Origin: Candidatus Methanoperedens sp.
Lineage (GTDB): Archaea > Halobacteriota > Methanosarcinia > Methanosarcinales > Methanoperedenaceae
Reading direction: 5' to 3'
Length of the DNA stretch: 5,540 nucleotides
NCBI GenBank assembly: GCA_028679855.1
Contig: JAJRAP010000094.1
Span: 1-5,540 of the forward strand
Shown in pieces: positions 1 through 5,499 of the stretch (the first letter of the stretch is position 1; the number at the start of each line of letters is the position of its first letter). The position numbers were made by a program, and so were the translations under genes. The notes below the pieces were generated by a model, which saw only the letters and a list, made by a program, of their open reading frames with translations, searched no databases and was not told the DNA's origin.

Positions 1-193
1 TATATATAACTACTTATACTTAAATGTTATTCACTTTAATCTGTTGATAAAAGGGGCTTCGTCCGAAAGTCATGTATTATATCTTTTTGCATGAACTATT
101 ATTTATGCAGAACAAGAGAATATCTCGCGGTTTCAGCAACGTATCCCCGCAGTACTTATTACATTGTATACTTGCGCCTGCAAAGAAATGTAG

Positions 194-284
194 AGCCCCA
201 ACAAACCGAAAGTATTGCCAAACCCTCGAGCACGGGGGCTGATGCCTTTCGGATTTCTAATCCGAGGTCGTTGACTTTGCCAAC
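194..284. other. Cluster of overlapping inverted repeats upstream of trpC
   Basis: Four exact complementary pairs can be read. Stem A is AGCCCC (194-199) with GGGGCT (235-240). Stem B is CCGAAAG (206-212) with CTTTCGG (246-252). Stem C is TCGGATT (249-255) with AATCCGA (259-265), closing a TCT loop. Stem D is GTTG (270-273) with CAAC (281-284). A and B interlock as a pseudoknot. B and C share bases 249-252 and cannot form together. The segment ends about 35 bases before the trpC TATA box, so it is probably not part of the trp transcript. It could be a small RNA, a transposon end, or a structured site on either strand. The pairings are seen directly; any function is unknown. Confidence 0.4.
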
Positions 285-317
285 ATAAATCGAAACGGTC
301 ACAAAAATCCACAATCC

Positions 318-325
318 TTAAATAC
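318..325 (+). promoter_or_regulatory. Putative TATA box of the trpCBA operon
   Basis: TTAAATAC (318-325) matches the AT-rich archaeal TATA element. Archaeal transcription usually starts about 25-27 bases downstream of the box centre, which predicts a start near 347-350. That lies inside the TGTACA operator and leaves a leader of about 35 bases before the trpC ATG at 384. The position is inferred from sequence only. Confidence 0.5.
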
Positions 326-335
326 AATGAACATA

Positions 336-365
336 ATTGTACATCAATGTACTAAAATGTACAAT
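336..365. promoter_or_regulatory. Triple TGTACA operator (TRP-box-like, probable TrpY-type site)
   Basis: ATTGTACAT (336-344) and ATGTACAAT (357-365) are exact reverse complements. They carry TGTACA at 338-343 and 358-363. A third copy, TGTACT (348-353), sits exactly on the dyad centre (350/351). The three boxes start at 338, 348 and 358, one helical turn apart, so they face the same side of the DNA. TGTACA is the known TRP-box consensus bound by TrpY, the tryptophan-responsive repressor studied in Methanothermobacter. The site overlaps the predicted transcription start, so bound repressor would block initiation. No trpY gene lies in the window, so the regulator is inferred from the site. Confidence 0.75.
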
Positions 366-373
366 CAAAAAAC

Positions 374-378
374 AAGGA
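374..378 (+). promoter_or_regulatory. Ribosome binding site of trpC
   Basis: AAGGA at 374-378 lies 5 bases before the ATG at 384. It supports 384 rather than the in-frame ATGs at 327 or 357. Those would place the operator and the predicted transcription start inside the coding sequence. Confidence 0.55.
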
Positions 379-383
379 AATCT

Positions 384-1178
384 ATGCACCAGATAATCAA
401 TGACATACTGGACTCAACAAGAAAGAGGCTTCCCCCTTCCAGAAATATTAAAAAAGGAAAAATCGCATCGCGTAATTTCGTGGAGAGCGTAAATGCCAGA
501 AAAAATCAAAACCTTATCCCTGTCATCGCCGAGGTAAAGCCCTCTTCCCCGACAAGGTTCATAAGGGATGTCACCCCGCAGGATGCTGCCGAAATCGCAA
601 AACAGATGGAAGCAGCCGGTGCAGCAGCCATATCCGTTCTGACAGAGCCGCTGTTCTTTAAAGGCAGCATAAAGAACCTGAACAGCGTGAGAGGGGCTGT
701 TGGAATTCCGGTTCTGCGAAAGGATTTTATCATTGATAATGCCCAGATATTCGAGGCAGAGAGCGATCTGATCCTGCTCATCGCAGGGATTCTTGGCAGC
801 AGCCTGAGCGATTTCGTAAATGAGGCTCTCGCAAGCGGTCGTGAACCCCTGGTAGAAGTGCATAATGAATTGGAGCTTGAAAACGCCCTCTCCACACGTG
901 CAAATATCATAGGGATAAACAACCGTGATCTTACGACCATGAAAGTTGACATTTCCACCACCGAAAAACTTGCACCGGTTGTTAGCGGCAGAATAATTGT
1001 CAGCGAAAGCGGTATATCATCACCCCAGGACGCGGTGCGCATGATGGATGCGGGAGTGGATGCAATTCTTGTGGGAACATCGATCATGCTGGGAAACGTT
1101 TATGAAAAGACTTACGAATTAGTACATGCATTCGGAATAAATTATGAAACGAGAACTAAAATCAACCAAATTCGGTAA
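384..1178 (+). CDS. trpC: Indole-3-glycerol phosphate synthase
   Basis: This cytosolic (beta/alpha)8-barrel enzyme closes the indole ring. It converts 1-(2-carboxyphenylamino)-1-deoxyribulose 5-phosphate to indole-3-glycerol phosphate with loss of CO2 and water. The product is 264 residues, normal for a single-function TrpC. Family motifs appear in order: IAEVKPSSP (48-56), the SVLTEP strand (84-89), PVLRKDFI (109-116), EPLVEV (154-159), GINNRDL (177-183), SESGIS (207-212) and ILVGTSIM (228-235). By comparison with the Sulfolobus enzyme, the catalytic and binding residues are Glu50, Lys52, Lys113, Glu158, Asn179, Glu208 and Ser209; all are present. The start at 384 is chosen because the frame upstream (from 327) crosses the TGTACA operator and because AAGGA precedes 384. 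It is the first gene of trpCBA, and its last 35 bases overlap trpB. It is probably repressed when tryptophan is plentiful, judging from the operator. It is not fused to TrpF, as some bacterial enzymes are. Confidence 0.97.
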   Translation: MHQIINDILDSTRKRLPPSRNIKKGKIASRNFVESVNARKNQNLIPVIAEVKPSSPTRFIRDVTPQDAAEIAKQMEAAGAAAISVLTEPLFFKGSIKNLNSVRGAVGIPVLRKDFIIDNAQIFEAESDLILLIAGILGSSLSDFVNEALASGREPLVEVHNELELENALSTRANIIGINNRDLTTMKVDISTTEKLAPVVSGRIIVSESGISSPQDAVRMMDAGVDAILVGTSIMLGNVYEKTYELVHAFGINYETRTKINQIR

Positions 1179-2331
1179 ATATGGAGGGCAGTTCGTTCCT
1201 GAAGTGCTCATGCCAGCTCTCGAAGAGCTGACCGAACAATATGAGAACTACAAAGACGATCCAGTTTTTAACGAGGAATTAAACTATTATCTGAAGGATT
1301 TTGCAGGCCGCCCATCTCCTCTATATCATGCAAAGCGGCTCAGCAAAGAATACGGTGTTAAGATCTACTTAAAGCGCGAAGACCTTGTGCATGGCGGAGC
1401 GCATAAGCTCAACAACACGCTTGGTCAGGCGCTGCTTGCCAGATACATGAGGAAAAAGAGGATAATAGCAGAGACGGGCGCGGGTCAGCACGGTACAGCC
1501 TGCGCGATGGCTGGTGCTGCTTTTGGTATTAAGACCGAGGTCTATATGGGGGCAAAGGACACTGTGCGCCAGCGCATGAACGTGTACAGGATGGAATTGA
1601 TGGGAACAAAGGTAATACCTGTAAAAAGCGGCTCGCAGACCCTGAAAGATGCCATAAATGAAGCCATGCGCGACTGGGTGGCGAATGTGGAGACAACGCA
1701 TTACCTGATCGGCTCTGTGGTAGGACCGCATCCTTTTCCCACAATTGTCCGAGACTTCCAGAGCGTAATAGGAAAAGAGACGCGCACACAGATAATGGAA
1801 AAGGAAGGACGTTTCCCGGATTCCATAGTGGCGTGCACTGGAGGAGGCAGCAATGCTATGGGAATATTCCATCCATTCATCGAAGACGATGTCGACCTCT
1901 TTGCTGTGGAAGCAGGCGGAAGCGGTATGAAAGTGACTGATAAAGAGGCGCTTCACTCTGCGACCCTGTGCACAGGTGAAGATGGTGTGCTTCACGGTAT
2001 GCGAACAAAGGTGCTGCAGAATAAGTACGGGCAGATACTTGAATCAAGCTCGATAGCTGCGGGTCTTGATTATGCTGGTGTTGGTCCTGAGCTTGCTTAT
2101 CTTGCAGATATCGGACGTCTCAAGCCATGCAATTCCATGGACGCCGAAGCTCTTGATGCGTTCAACGACCTGTGCATGCTTGAGGGCATCATCCCGGCGC
2201 TTGAGTCATCGCACGCTGTCGCTTATGTCAAGAAAGCGGCTGCTTCTGGCGACCTGGGCGATGTTGTGGTGATAAACCTTTCTGGAAGGGGCGACAAAGA
2301 CCTTGAGACTGTGATGGGGATGAGAAAATGA
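1144..2331 (+). CDS. trpB: Tryptophan synthase beta chain (TrpB1 type)
   Basis: This PLP enzyme condenses indole with L-serine to give L-tryptophan. It works in an alpha2-beta2 complex, taking indole from TrpA through an internal tunnel. The product is 395 residues, typical for the family. The N-terminus KYGGQFVPE (12-20) is characteristic. HGGAHKLN (83-90) contains the PLP Schiff-base Lys88, and AETGAGQHG (109-117) contains the catalytic Glu110. [10 protein letters not shown] (231-240) is the PLP-phosphate loop. [12 protein letters not shown] (347-358) and NLSGRGDKD (378-386) complete the PLP site. The pattern matches the classical TrpB1 group that pairs with TrpA, rather than stand-alone TrpB2. 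The ATG at 1144 lies inside the 3' end of trpC, in another frame, with a weak GGA signal at 1134-1136. This arrangement suggests translational coupling. The 3' end overlaps trpA by four bases (ATGA). No key residue is missing. Confidence 0.99.
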   Translation: MKRELKSTKFGKYGGQFVPEVLMPALEELTEQYENYKDDPVFNEELNYYLKDFAGRPSPLYHAKRLSKEYGVKIYLKREDLVHGGAHKLNNTLGQALLARYMRKKRIIAETGAGQHGTACAMAGAAFGIKTEVYMGAKDTVRQRMNVYRMELMGTKVIPVKSGSQTLKDAINEAMRDWVANVETTHYLIGSVVGPHPFPTIVRDFQSVIGKETRTQIMEKEGRFPDSIVACTGGGSNAMGIFHPFIEDDVDLFAVEAGGSGMKVTDKEALHSATLCTGEDGVLHGMRTKVLQNKYGQILESSSIAAGLDYAGVGPELAYLADIGRLKPCNSMDAEALDAFNDLCMLEGIIPALESSHAVAYVKKAAASGDLGDVVVINLSGRGDKDLETVMGMRK

Positions 2332-3107
2332 AGATATCTGAAAAGTTTCGCGAACTAAAAAGGAAAAAAGAAGGCGCGCTGATAGCCTATATCTGCGCCG
2401 GTGACCCGTCTCCTGATGCCACAAAAGAATATGTGACCGCGCTTGTGAGGGGCGGGGCGGATATCATTGAACTCGGGCTTCCGTTCTCAGACCCCACAGC
2501 CGATGGACCTACGATACAGGCTGGCATCGAGCGAGCGCTGGATGGAGGAATGACGCCTGATGTTTATTTTAAGACAGTAGGTTCTCTCAGGGTGCATATC
2601 CCTCTCGTAGTGATGACATACTACAACATCATTTTCAAAAGAGGGCTTGAGAAGTTCGTAAAGGACTGTGTTGCATCGGGGATTTCAGGGATCATAGTGC
2701 CTGACCTGCCGCCGGAAGAGTCAGGAGAGCTCGCCGGATTCTGCAGGAAACATGACGTTGATCTCATCTTCTTTGCGGCTCCAACCACGACGGGTGAAAG
2801 GATAAAACGCATTCTGGCAGAGGGAAAAGGCTTCATCTATCTTGTTGCCCGGCTGGGCGTTACAGGAGCAAGGACTGATGTTGCATCATCGACGCGCGAA
2901 CTGATCCAGAGGGTGAAGACCACAACGCCCAAAGCTGTGGGGTTTGGAATCTCCAATGGAGAACAGGCTGCCCAGATCATTAGCGCAGGGGCTGATGGAG
3001 TTATAGTTGGCTCTGCTTTTGTGGACATTATCGCAAGCGGGAAGGATGTTCCAGCGAGGCTTGAGGCGCTGGCGAGGGAGCTAAAAGAAGGGGCGAGGAT
3101 TAGTTGA
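2328..3107 (+). CDS. trpA: Tryptophan synthase alpha chain
   Basis: This is the cytosolic TIM-barrel subunit that cleaves indole-3-glycerol phosphate to indole and glyceraldehyde 3-phosphate and passes indole to TrpB. The 259 residues fit the family. [18 protein letters not shown] (47-64) carries the two catalytic acids, Glu48 and Asp59. VPDLPPEE (124-131), the loop-6 segment [11 protein letters not shown] (172-182), and the phosphate-binding GFGIS (205-209) and IVGSAFV (226-232) are all present. Loop 6 reads VARLGVTG where many bacterial proteins have a Ser-Arg pair before GVTG; I regard this as family variation. The start codon overlaps the trpB stop as ATGA, so the two are probably translationally coupled and made in equal amounts. 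No clear terminator follows, so transcription may run into the AbiGi-like remnant 19 bases downstream. Confidence 0.98.
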   Translation: MKISEKFRELKRKKEGALIAYICAGDPSPDATKEYVTALVRGGADIIELGLPFSDPTADGPTIQAGIERALDGGMTPDVYFKTVGSLRVHIPLVVMTYYNIIFKRGLEKFVKDCVASGISGIIVPDLPPEESGELAGFCRKHDVDLIFFAAPTTTGERIKRILAEGKGFIYLVARLGVTGARTDVASSTRELIQRVKTTTPKAVGFGISNGEQAAQIISAGADGVIVGSAFVDIIASGKDVPARLEALARELKEGARIS

Positions 3108-3126
3108 GATTTGGAGATGGGTTCAA

Positions 3127-3464
3127 TTGACAATAAGCTCTAATACTCTATTTCACTTTACTGAGCCAATTGATAAACTTATAAATATCCTCAAAAATGG
3201 GTTTTATCCTCACTGTTCTTTGGAGGATCTAAATCCTATTTTCCATTCCCAATATGATGAATTATTTGAACATGCCTATCCCATGGTTTGCTTTTGTGAT
3301 ATACCATTGTCGATGGTAAAGAATCATATGGAAAAATACGGTCACTGCGGTATGGTTTAAGCAAAGAATGGGGTCTTCAAAACGGTATCTGCCCCGTGCT
3401 ATACGTACATGGGACATCTACAATTCCCTTGAGAAAAAATATAAATGCTATAAAAATACTATAA
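3127..3464 (+). pseudogene. Frameshifted, truncated AbiGi-like gene remnant
   Basis: The first part (TTG start at 3127, GGAG at 3113-3116) encodes ISSNTLFHFTEP, then ILKNGFYPHCSLED and MVCFCDIPLSMVKNHMEKYG. This is the N-terminal pattern I recognise for the AbiGi family (the proposed antitoxin of the AbiG abortive-infection system, also common as single genes in methanogens). That frame stops at 3358-3360. The expected continuation, YGLSKEWGLQNGICPVLYVH, is found in another frame from 3351, so net one base is missing near 3349-3352. The second frame then loses family character after about 3420 and stops at 3462-3464. Together these make roughly 112 codons, well short of what I recall for the family, so both a frameshift and a 3' truncation are likely. 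It lies 19 bases after trpA on the same strand, and its 3' end has been taken over by the next gene's promoter. The family assignment is from memory of sequence pattern; the frame change itself is seen directly. Confidence 0.75.
3438..3458 (+). promoter_or_regulatory. Putative TATA boxes of the S-layer-domain gene
   Basis: Two overlapping candidates are present: TATAAAT (3440-3446) and TATAAAAATA (3449-3458). From the second, an archaeal start about 26 bases downstream falls at 3479, exactly on an in-frame ATG, which would give a leaderless message. From the first, the start falls near 3469. The region lies within the tail of the AbiGi-like remnant. Confidence 0.45.
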
Positions 3465-3490
3465 CAGCCGATTATATTATGGGCGATATC

Positions 3491-4207
3491 ATGAAAAGAA
3501 TGCTAGTTGTAATAGCAATAGCCCTGCTGATAGTAGTTTCAAATACAGCAGATGCAATAAGCATAAATAAAGATGTGAACGATTCGATAAAACTCGAGCA
3601 GAATTACAAGCTCAGGCTGGTCAGTATTGACATGAGCGGCCCTGTAAGGTCAGCAGTACTGGATTTGATCCCTGGAGAAAAAAAGACAGTATTGTCGGGT
3701 GAGAATTTCAGCCTTTACAGAGGGGAAACCCTTGTTCTAAAAGGAAGGCTTGATACGGTTTTTGTTGGAGCCCTTGCAGAACTGGTCCAGATAAAAGACC
3801 TTGTCCAGTATGATGAAGACGGTATTATTATCCTGACCATGGAAGAAGTACTCCTTTCCAAGCCCTACCATCCACCTGTCAAGATCACACCCGCATCAGA
3901 GACGGTTAAATTGAAACAGGGTTATGACCTTGTTCTAATGGCTGCTGATGACATGTCGACTCCTCAACAGATATGGCTCCAGCTTTCCCGGAATGGAAAT
4001 TCAGTGGATGATCGTGTTGTGGCATTGGGTGAAAGCTTCAGCATGTATGACGGTACCGCGCTCATAGTAACGTCAACATTCGACCCGATTTTTAGTGGCT
4101 CAGAGAGCTTAATGGTCAGGCTGACAGGGCTTTCCCAGTACAACAGGAATACAGGCGCGCTGATGCTATATCTGGATAGGGTGATGATGGAACTCCCCTA
4201 TTCGTAA
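3491..4207 (+). CDS. Small secreted protein with duplicated S-layer-type domain
   Basis: This is a probable exported surface or envelope protein of 238 residues. MKRMLVVIAIALLIVVSNTADA (1-22) is a typical signal peptide, with cleavage likely near residue 22. The rest is two related repeats, about 31-124 and 137-237. Each has the same order: a KLxQxYxLxL strand, a strand ending in leucines, a GExFSxY turn (70-76 and 180-186), a long strand leading to an F-DxxF/DPIF segment (88-91, 198-201), then a VQIKDLVQY or VRLTGLSQY strand. This matches the domain of Methanosarcina S-layer proteins (S_layer family, formerly DUF1608), which is built from two similar beta-sandwich halves. It lacks the second domain and the C-terminal membrane anchor of the full S-layer proteins, so it is more likely an accessory or soluble surface protein. 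An in-frame ATG at 3479 (adding MGDI) is an alternative start, favoured if the transcript is leaderless. Longer upstream starts would run through the AbiGi remnant. Confidence 0.75.
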   Translation: MKRMLVVIAIALLIVVSNTADAISINKDVNDSIKLEQNYKLRLVSIDMSGPVRSAVLDLIPGEKKTVLSGENFSLYRGETLVLKGRLDTVFVGALAELVQIKDLVQYDEDGIIILTMEEVLLSKPYHPPVKITPASETVKLKQGYDLVLMAADDMSTPQQIWLQLSRNGNSVDDRVVALGESFSMYDGTALIVTSTFDPIFSGSESLMVRLTGLSQYNRNTGALMLYLDRVMMELPYS

Positions 4208-4227
4208 GTTTTCTGACAGGAATCATA

Positions 4228-4235
4228 TTTTTTTT
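4228..4235 (+). terminator. T-tract terminator after the S-layer-domain gene
   Basis: Eight consecutive T residues lie 20 bases after the stop codon. Archaeal RNA polymerase commonly terminates at such T-runs without a hairpin. No strong stem precedes it. Confidence 0.55.
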
Positions 4236-4294
4236 AATAATGTCCACACGAGCGCCCTGTCGGATAAGAAATCAGTTAGACATGGGGTTGGAGA

Positions 4295-4321
4295 CGCTCC
4301 GCAAGAGATTAACAGGGCTGG
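4295..4321 (+). repeat. Direct repeat, copy A
   Basis: CGCTCCGC, then AGAGAT and AACAG in the same spacing, recur at 4711-4738. The first 21 bases agree at 19 positions, followed by GGCTGG here and AAGCTGG in the other copy. Looser similarity may extend upstream (CAGTT and GGG motifs near 4273-4290). This copy ends 13 bases before the GTGCG that opens the folded segment. Confidence 0.6.
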
Positions 4322-4334
4322 TAGTTCGGTGGCA

Positions 4335-4463
4335 GTGCGCGCCCGTATGGTGATGGAAGGGAATCCGCAGAGTTCGAAAAAGAACATCCTGTGGAATCAC
4401 TGTATCCGGAATGTTTATTTTTTGCCGTCACTGCGCCGCGAAGATGATCGGAAACGGTGGCGC
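4335..4463 (+). mobile_element. Possible 5' fragment of a group II intron (structured RNA)
   Basis: The segment opens with GTGCG (4335-4339), the conserved group II intron 5' end. After a few bases comes a long hairpin. GTATGGTGAT (4345-4354) pairs with ATCACTGTAT (4396-4405) over 10 bp including three G-U. TCCGCAG (4364-4370) pairs with CTGTGGA (4389-4395), stacked directly on it. GTTC (4372-4375) pairs with GAAC (4382-4385) around GAAAAA. A second stem, GCGCC (4433-4437) with GGCGC (4459-4463), encloses ATCG-GAAA-CGGT (4447-4458). A hairpin at this distance from GTGCG resembles the start of domain I in known introns such as Ll.LtrB. No reverse transcriptase and no domain V (34-base hairpin with GAAA loop) is found before the next gene, so it would be truncated, or it is another structured RNA. 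The pairings are seen directly; the identity is tentative. Confidence 0.35.
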
Positions 4464-4710
4464 TCGGATAGAAAGACCTGGCAGCAGCGCAAAGTATGCT
4501 GAAGCCCCCGCGCCGATGTGTGCCCGCAGACGCGCTGAGGCAAATCAATAGATGGATATGTTCCTGATGTCGCGCCGTGGTTTGATCGTTATTGTGTTTG
4601 ATGCGCCGGAGTTCCCTGAAAGTCGCATCCCTGTTGGGTAAGGATCACACGGCCTTAATGCTCGGGGAGTTTAAATTTCGCCCAGTTTTTAGACAGTTTA
4701 CAGGGACGGG

Positions 4711-4738
4711 CGCTCCGCGAGAGATGAACAGAAGCTGG
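4711..4738 (+). repeat. Direct repeat, copy B
   Basis: This is the partner of copy A, 416 bases downstream. Read in one frame the two encode APQEINRAG and APREMNRSW. The differences are mostly conservative, which hints that both descend from a once-coding sequence. No open gene contains either copy now. Confidence 0.6.
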
Positions 4739-4797
4739 TGGGGTGGTCCCGGGAAAAACTCAATGGGAAAATTTCATTATCATTCAGAGTATCTTCC

Positions 4798-5385
4798 CTA
4801 TTTCACCCATACCACTTTAGGCTCTATCCTGTCAGGTGCCTTAGGCTTTCCTTTCGGATACCCGAAAATCAATGGCGCAACAGCGATATATCCCTCAGGC
4901 GCCCCAAGTTCTTTCAGGAGGTTTTCATCCACCAGGGAGCGCTGGGCGCCTCCTATCCAGCAGCTTCCTACCCCAATGGACTGCGCCGCCAGCATCATTG
5001 TTTGCGCTGCCATAGCGCAATCATATACCGCGGTTGGCGCGTTCTTATTTCCAAGTATTATTACCAGCACAGGCGCGCCATAGAACATATCACTCCCCTT
5101 CATTTTCAGGAAGGAAAGATATTCTGCTGCGGCTTTTGAGGTATTTTTCATATCTTCAAGCAGCGGGATCATGGACTTCTTGCTTGTTTCCGAAAGATTC
5201 CGGATCATATACCTGTTCTTTATCACAAGAAAGCCCCACGGCTGCATATTCAAGCCAGAGGGCGCATACCCCGCGCAATCGATGAGAAATTTAATATCAG
5301 TATCTGAAATCTCCTTATCCAGATATTCACGAATGCTGCGACGTGTTTTTATTACTTCTATAACATCGATTGAAGAATTTGCCAT
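4798..5385 (-). CDS. Nitroreductase-family FMN oxidoreductase
   Basis: This is a probable cytosolic flavoprotein of 195 residues, the usual length for short archaeal nitroreductase-like proteins. These typically bind FMN, work as dimers and reduce substrates with NAD(P)H or another donor; the true substrate cannot be told from sequence. TRRSIREY (14-21) supplies the Arg/Ser contacts to the FMN phosphate. APSGLNMQPWGFLVI (41-55) is the family's PS-x-N-x-QPW block. A long helix follows the FYGAPVLVII strand (101-110). GVGSCWIGG (138-146) and the C-terminal VAPLIFGYPKGKPKAPDR (169-186) complete the FMN site. The ATG at 5385 is preceded on its own strand by AAGGGA about nine bases away. The gene stands alone, convergent with the trp and S-layer genes. 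Two cysteines (Cys123, Cys142) are present but form no iron-sulfur motif. The family is clear; the specific function is not. Confidence 0.93.
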   Translation of the reverse strand: MANSSIDVIEVIKTRRSIREYLDKEISDTDIKFLIDCAGYAPSGLNMQPWGFLVIKNRYMIRNLSETSKKSMIPLLEDMKNTSKAAAEYLSFLKMKGSDMFYGAPVLVIILGNKNAPTAVYDCAMAAQTMMLAAQSIGVGSCWIGGAQRSLVDENLLKELGAPEGYIAVAPLIFGYPKGKPKAPDRIEPKVVWVK

Positions 5386-5454
5386 GATATTATTTCCCTT
5401 GTTATTAACAGATTTCTAATTATTATTAGCTTGACATTGTCACATTAACCATTC

Positions 5455-5472
5455 AAATATATTTAAATATTA
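5455..5472 (-). promoter_or_regulatory. Putative promoter of the nitroreductase gene
   Basis: AT-rich TATA-like DNA contains the perfect palindrome ATATTTAAATAT (5459-5470). A start about 26 bases downstream on the minus strand would fall near 5438 and leave a leader of about 50 bases. The symmetry means it could also serve the plus strand. A closer AT-rich alternative lies at about 5417-5429. Confidence 0.35.
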
Positions 5473-5475
5473 TTA

Positions 5476-5499
5476 ATCCCCATATAAATTTGAGGGGAT
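5476..5499. promoter_or_regulatory. Inverted repeat, possible operator
   Basis: ATCCCC (5476-5481) and GGGGAT (5494-5499) are exact reverse complements, separated by 12 AT-rich bases that include TATAAAT. The arms stand 18 bases apart, start to start, a spacing suited to a dimeric regulator. The site lies about 90 bases upstream of the nitroreductase start. It also precedes a plus-strand TATA-like run (5498-5506), so it may control a divergent gene beyond the window. Confidence 0.35.

Larger units (their letters stand above)
1..326. other. Non-coding region upstream of trpC
   Basis: No gene is supported here. Short open frames exist on both strands (91-288 plus, 133-327 minus), but they have no ribosome site and no recognisable protein motif. 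The minus-strand one also runs into the trpC promoter. The first 190 bases are AT-rich without a clear signal for an upstream gene. Bases 194-284 are GC-richer and full of inverted repeats (separate entry). The last bases hold the trpC TATA box. A decayed mobile-element end or a small RNA are possible explanations for the GC-rich part, but neither is shown. Confidence 0.6.
4236..4797. other. Gene-free region of probable insertion and decay
   Basis: No protein-coding gene is convincing over these roughly 560 bases. Short open frames on both strands (for example 4309-4548 minus) lack ribosome sites and known motifs. Several plus-strand frames are open for only 30-80 codons before being broken by stops. 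The stretch looks GC-richer than the DNA on either side. It holds a diverged direct repeat and a strongly folded segment with a group II intron-like 5' end (separate entries). A relic of a mobile element fits this best, but that is an inference. Confidence 0.5.

Noticed and set aside
245..284. tRNA-Arg(UCU)-like anticodon arm: TCGGA, seven-base loop TTTCTAA, TCCGA.
   Set aside because: No acceptor stem, no D-arm and no TTCRA T-loop can be placed around it. The same bases form a tighter 7-bp hairpin.
133..327. Minus-strand open frame of 64 codons over the trpC upstream region.
   Set aside because: It has no ribosome site, is rich in Arg/Gly/Pro from the inverted-repeat DNA, and its start lies in the trpC TATA box. 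It is probably a by-product of the structured segment.
506..1087. Minus-strand 193-codon open frame opposite trpC.
   Set aside because: It is a shadow of the trpC coding sequence with no ribosome site or protein family character.
3349..3360. Programmed -1 frameshift joining the two AbiGi-like frames.
   Set aside because: No slippery heptamer and no obvious downstream stem are seen, and the joined product would still be truncated. Gene decay is simpler.
4309..4548. Minus-strand 79-codon open frame in the gene-free region.
   Set aside because: It has Ser/Ala/Pro-rich composition and no motifs, and it covers the complement of the hairpin segment. No ribosome site was noted.
4400..4797. Search for group II intron domain V/VI downstream of the folded segment.
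   Set aside because: GAAA occurrences (for example near 4471 and 4628) lack the flanking 5-bp and 11-bp stems and the AGC/GUU pairing. No domain V can be supported.
4592..5139. Plus-strand open frames of 163 and 133 codons.
   Set aside because: Most of their length is antisense to the well-supported nitroreductase gene and they show no family motif.
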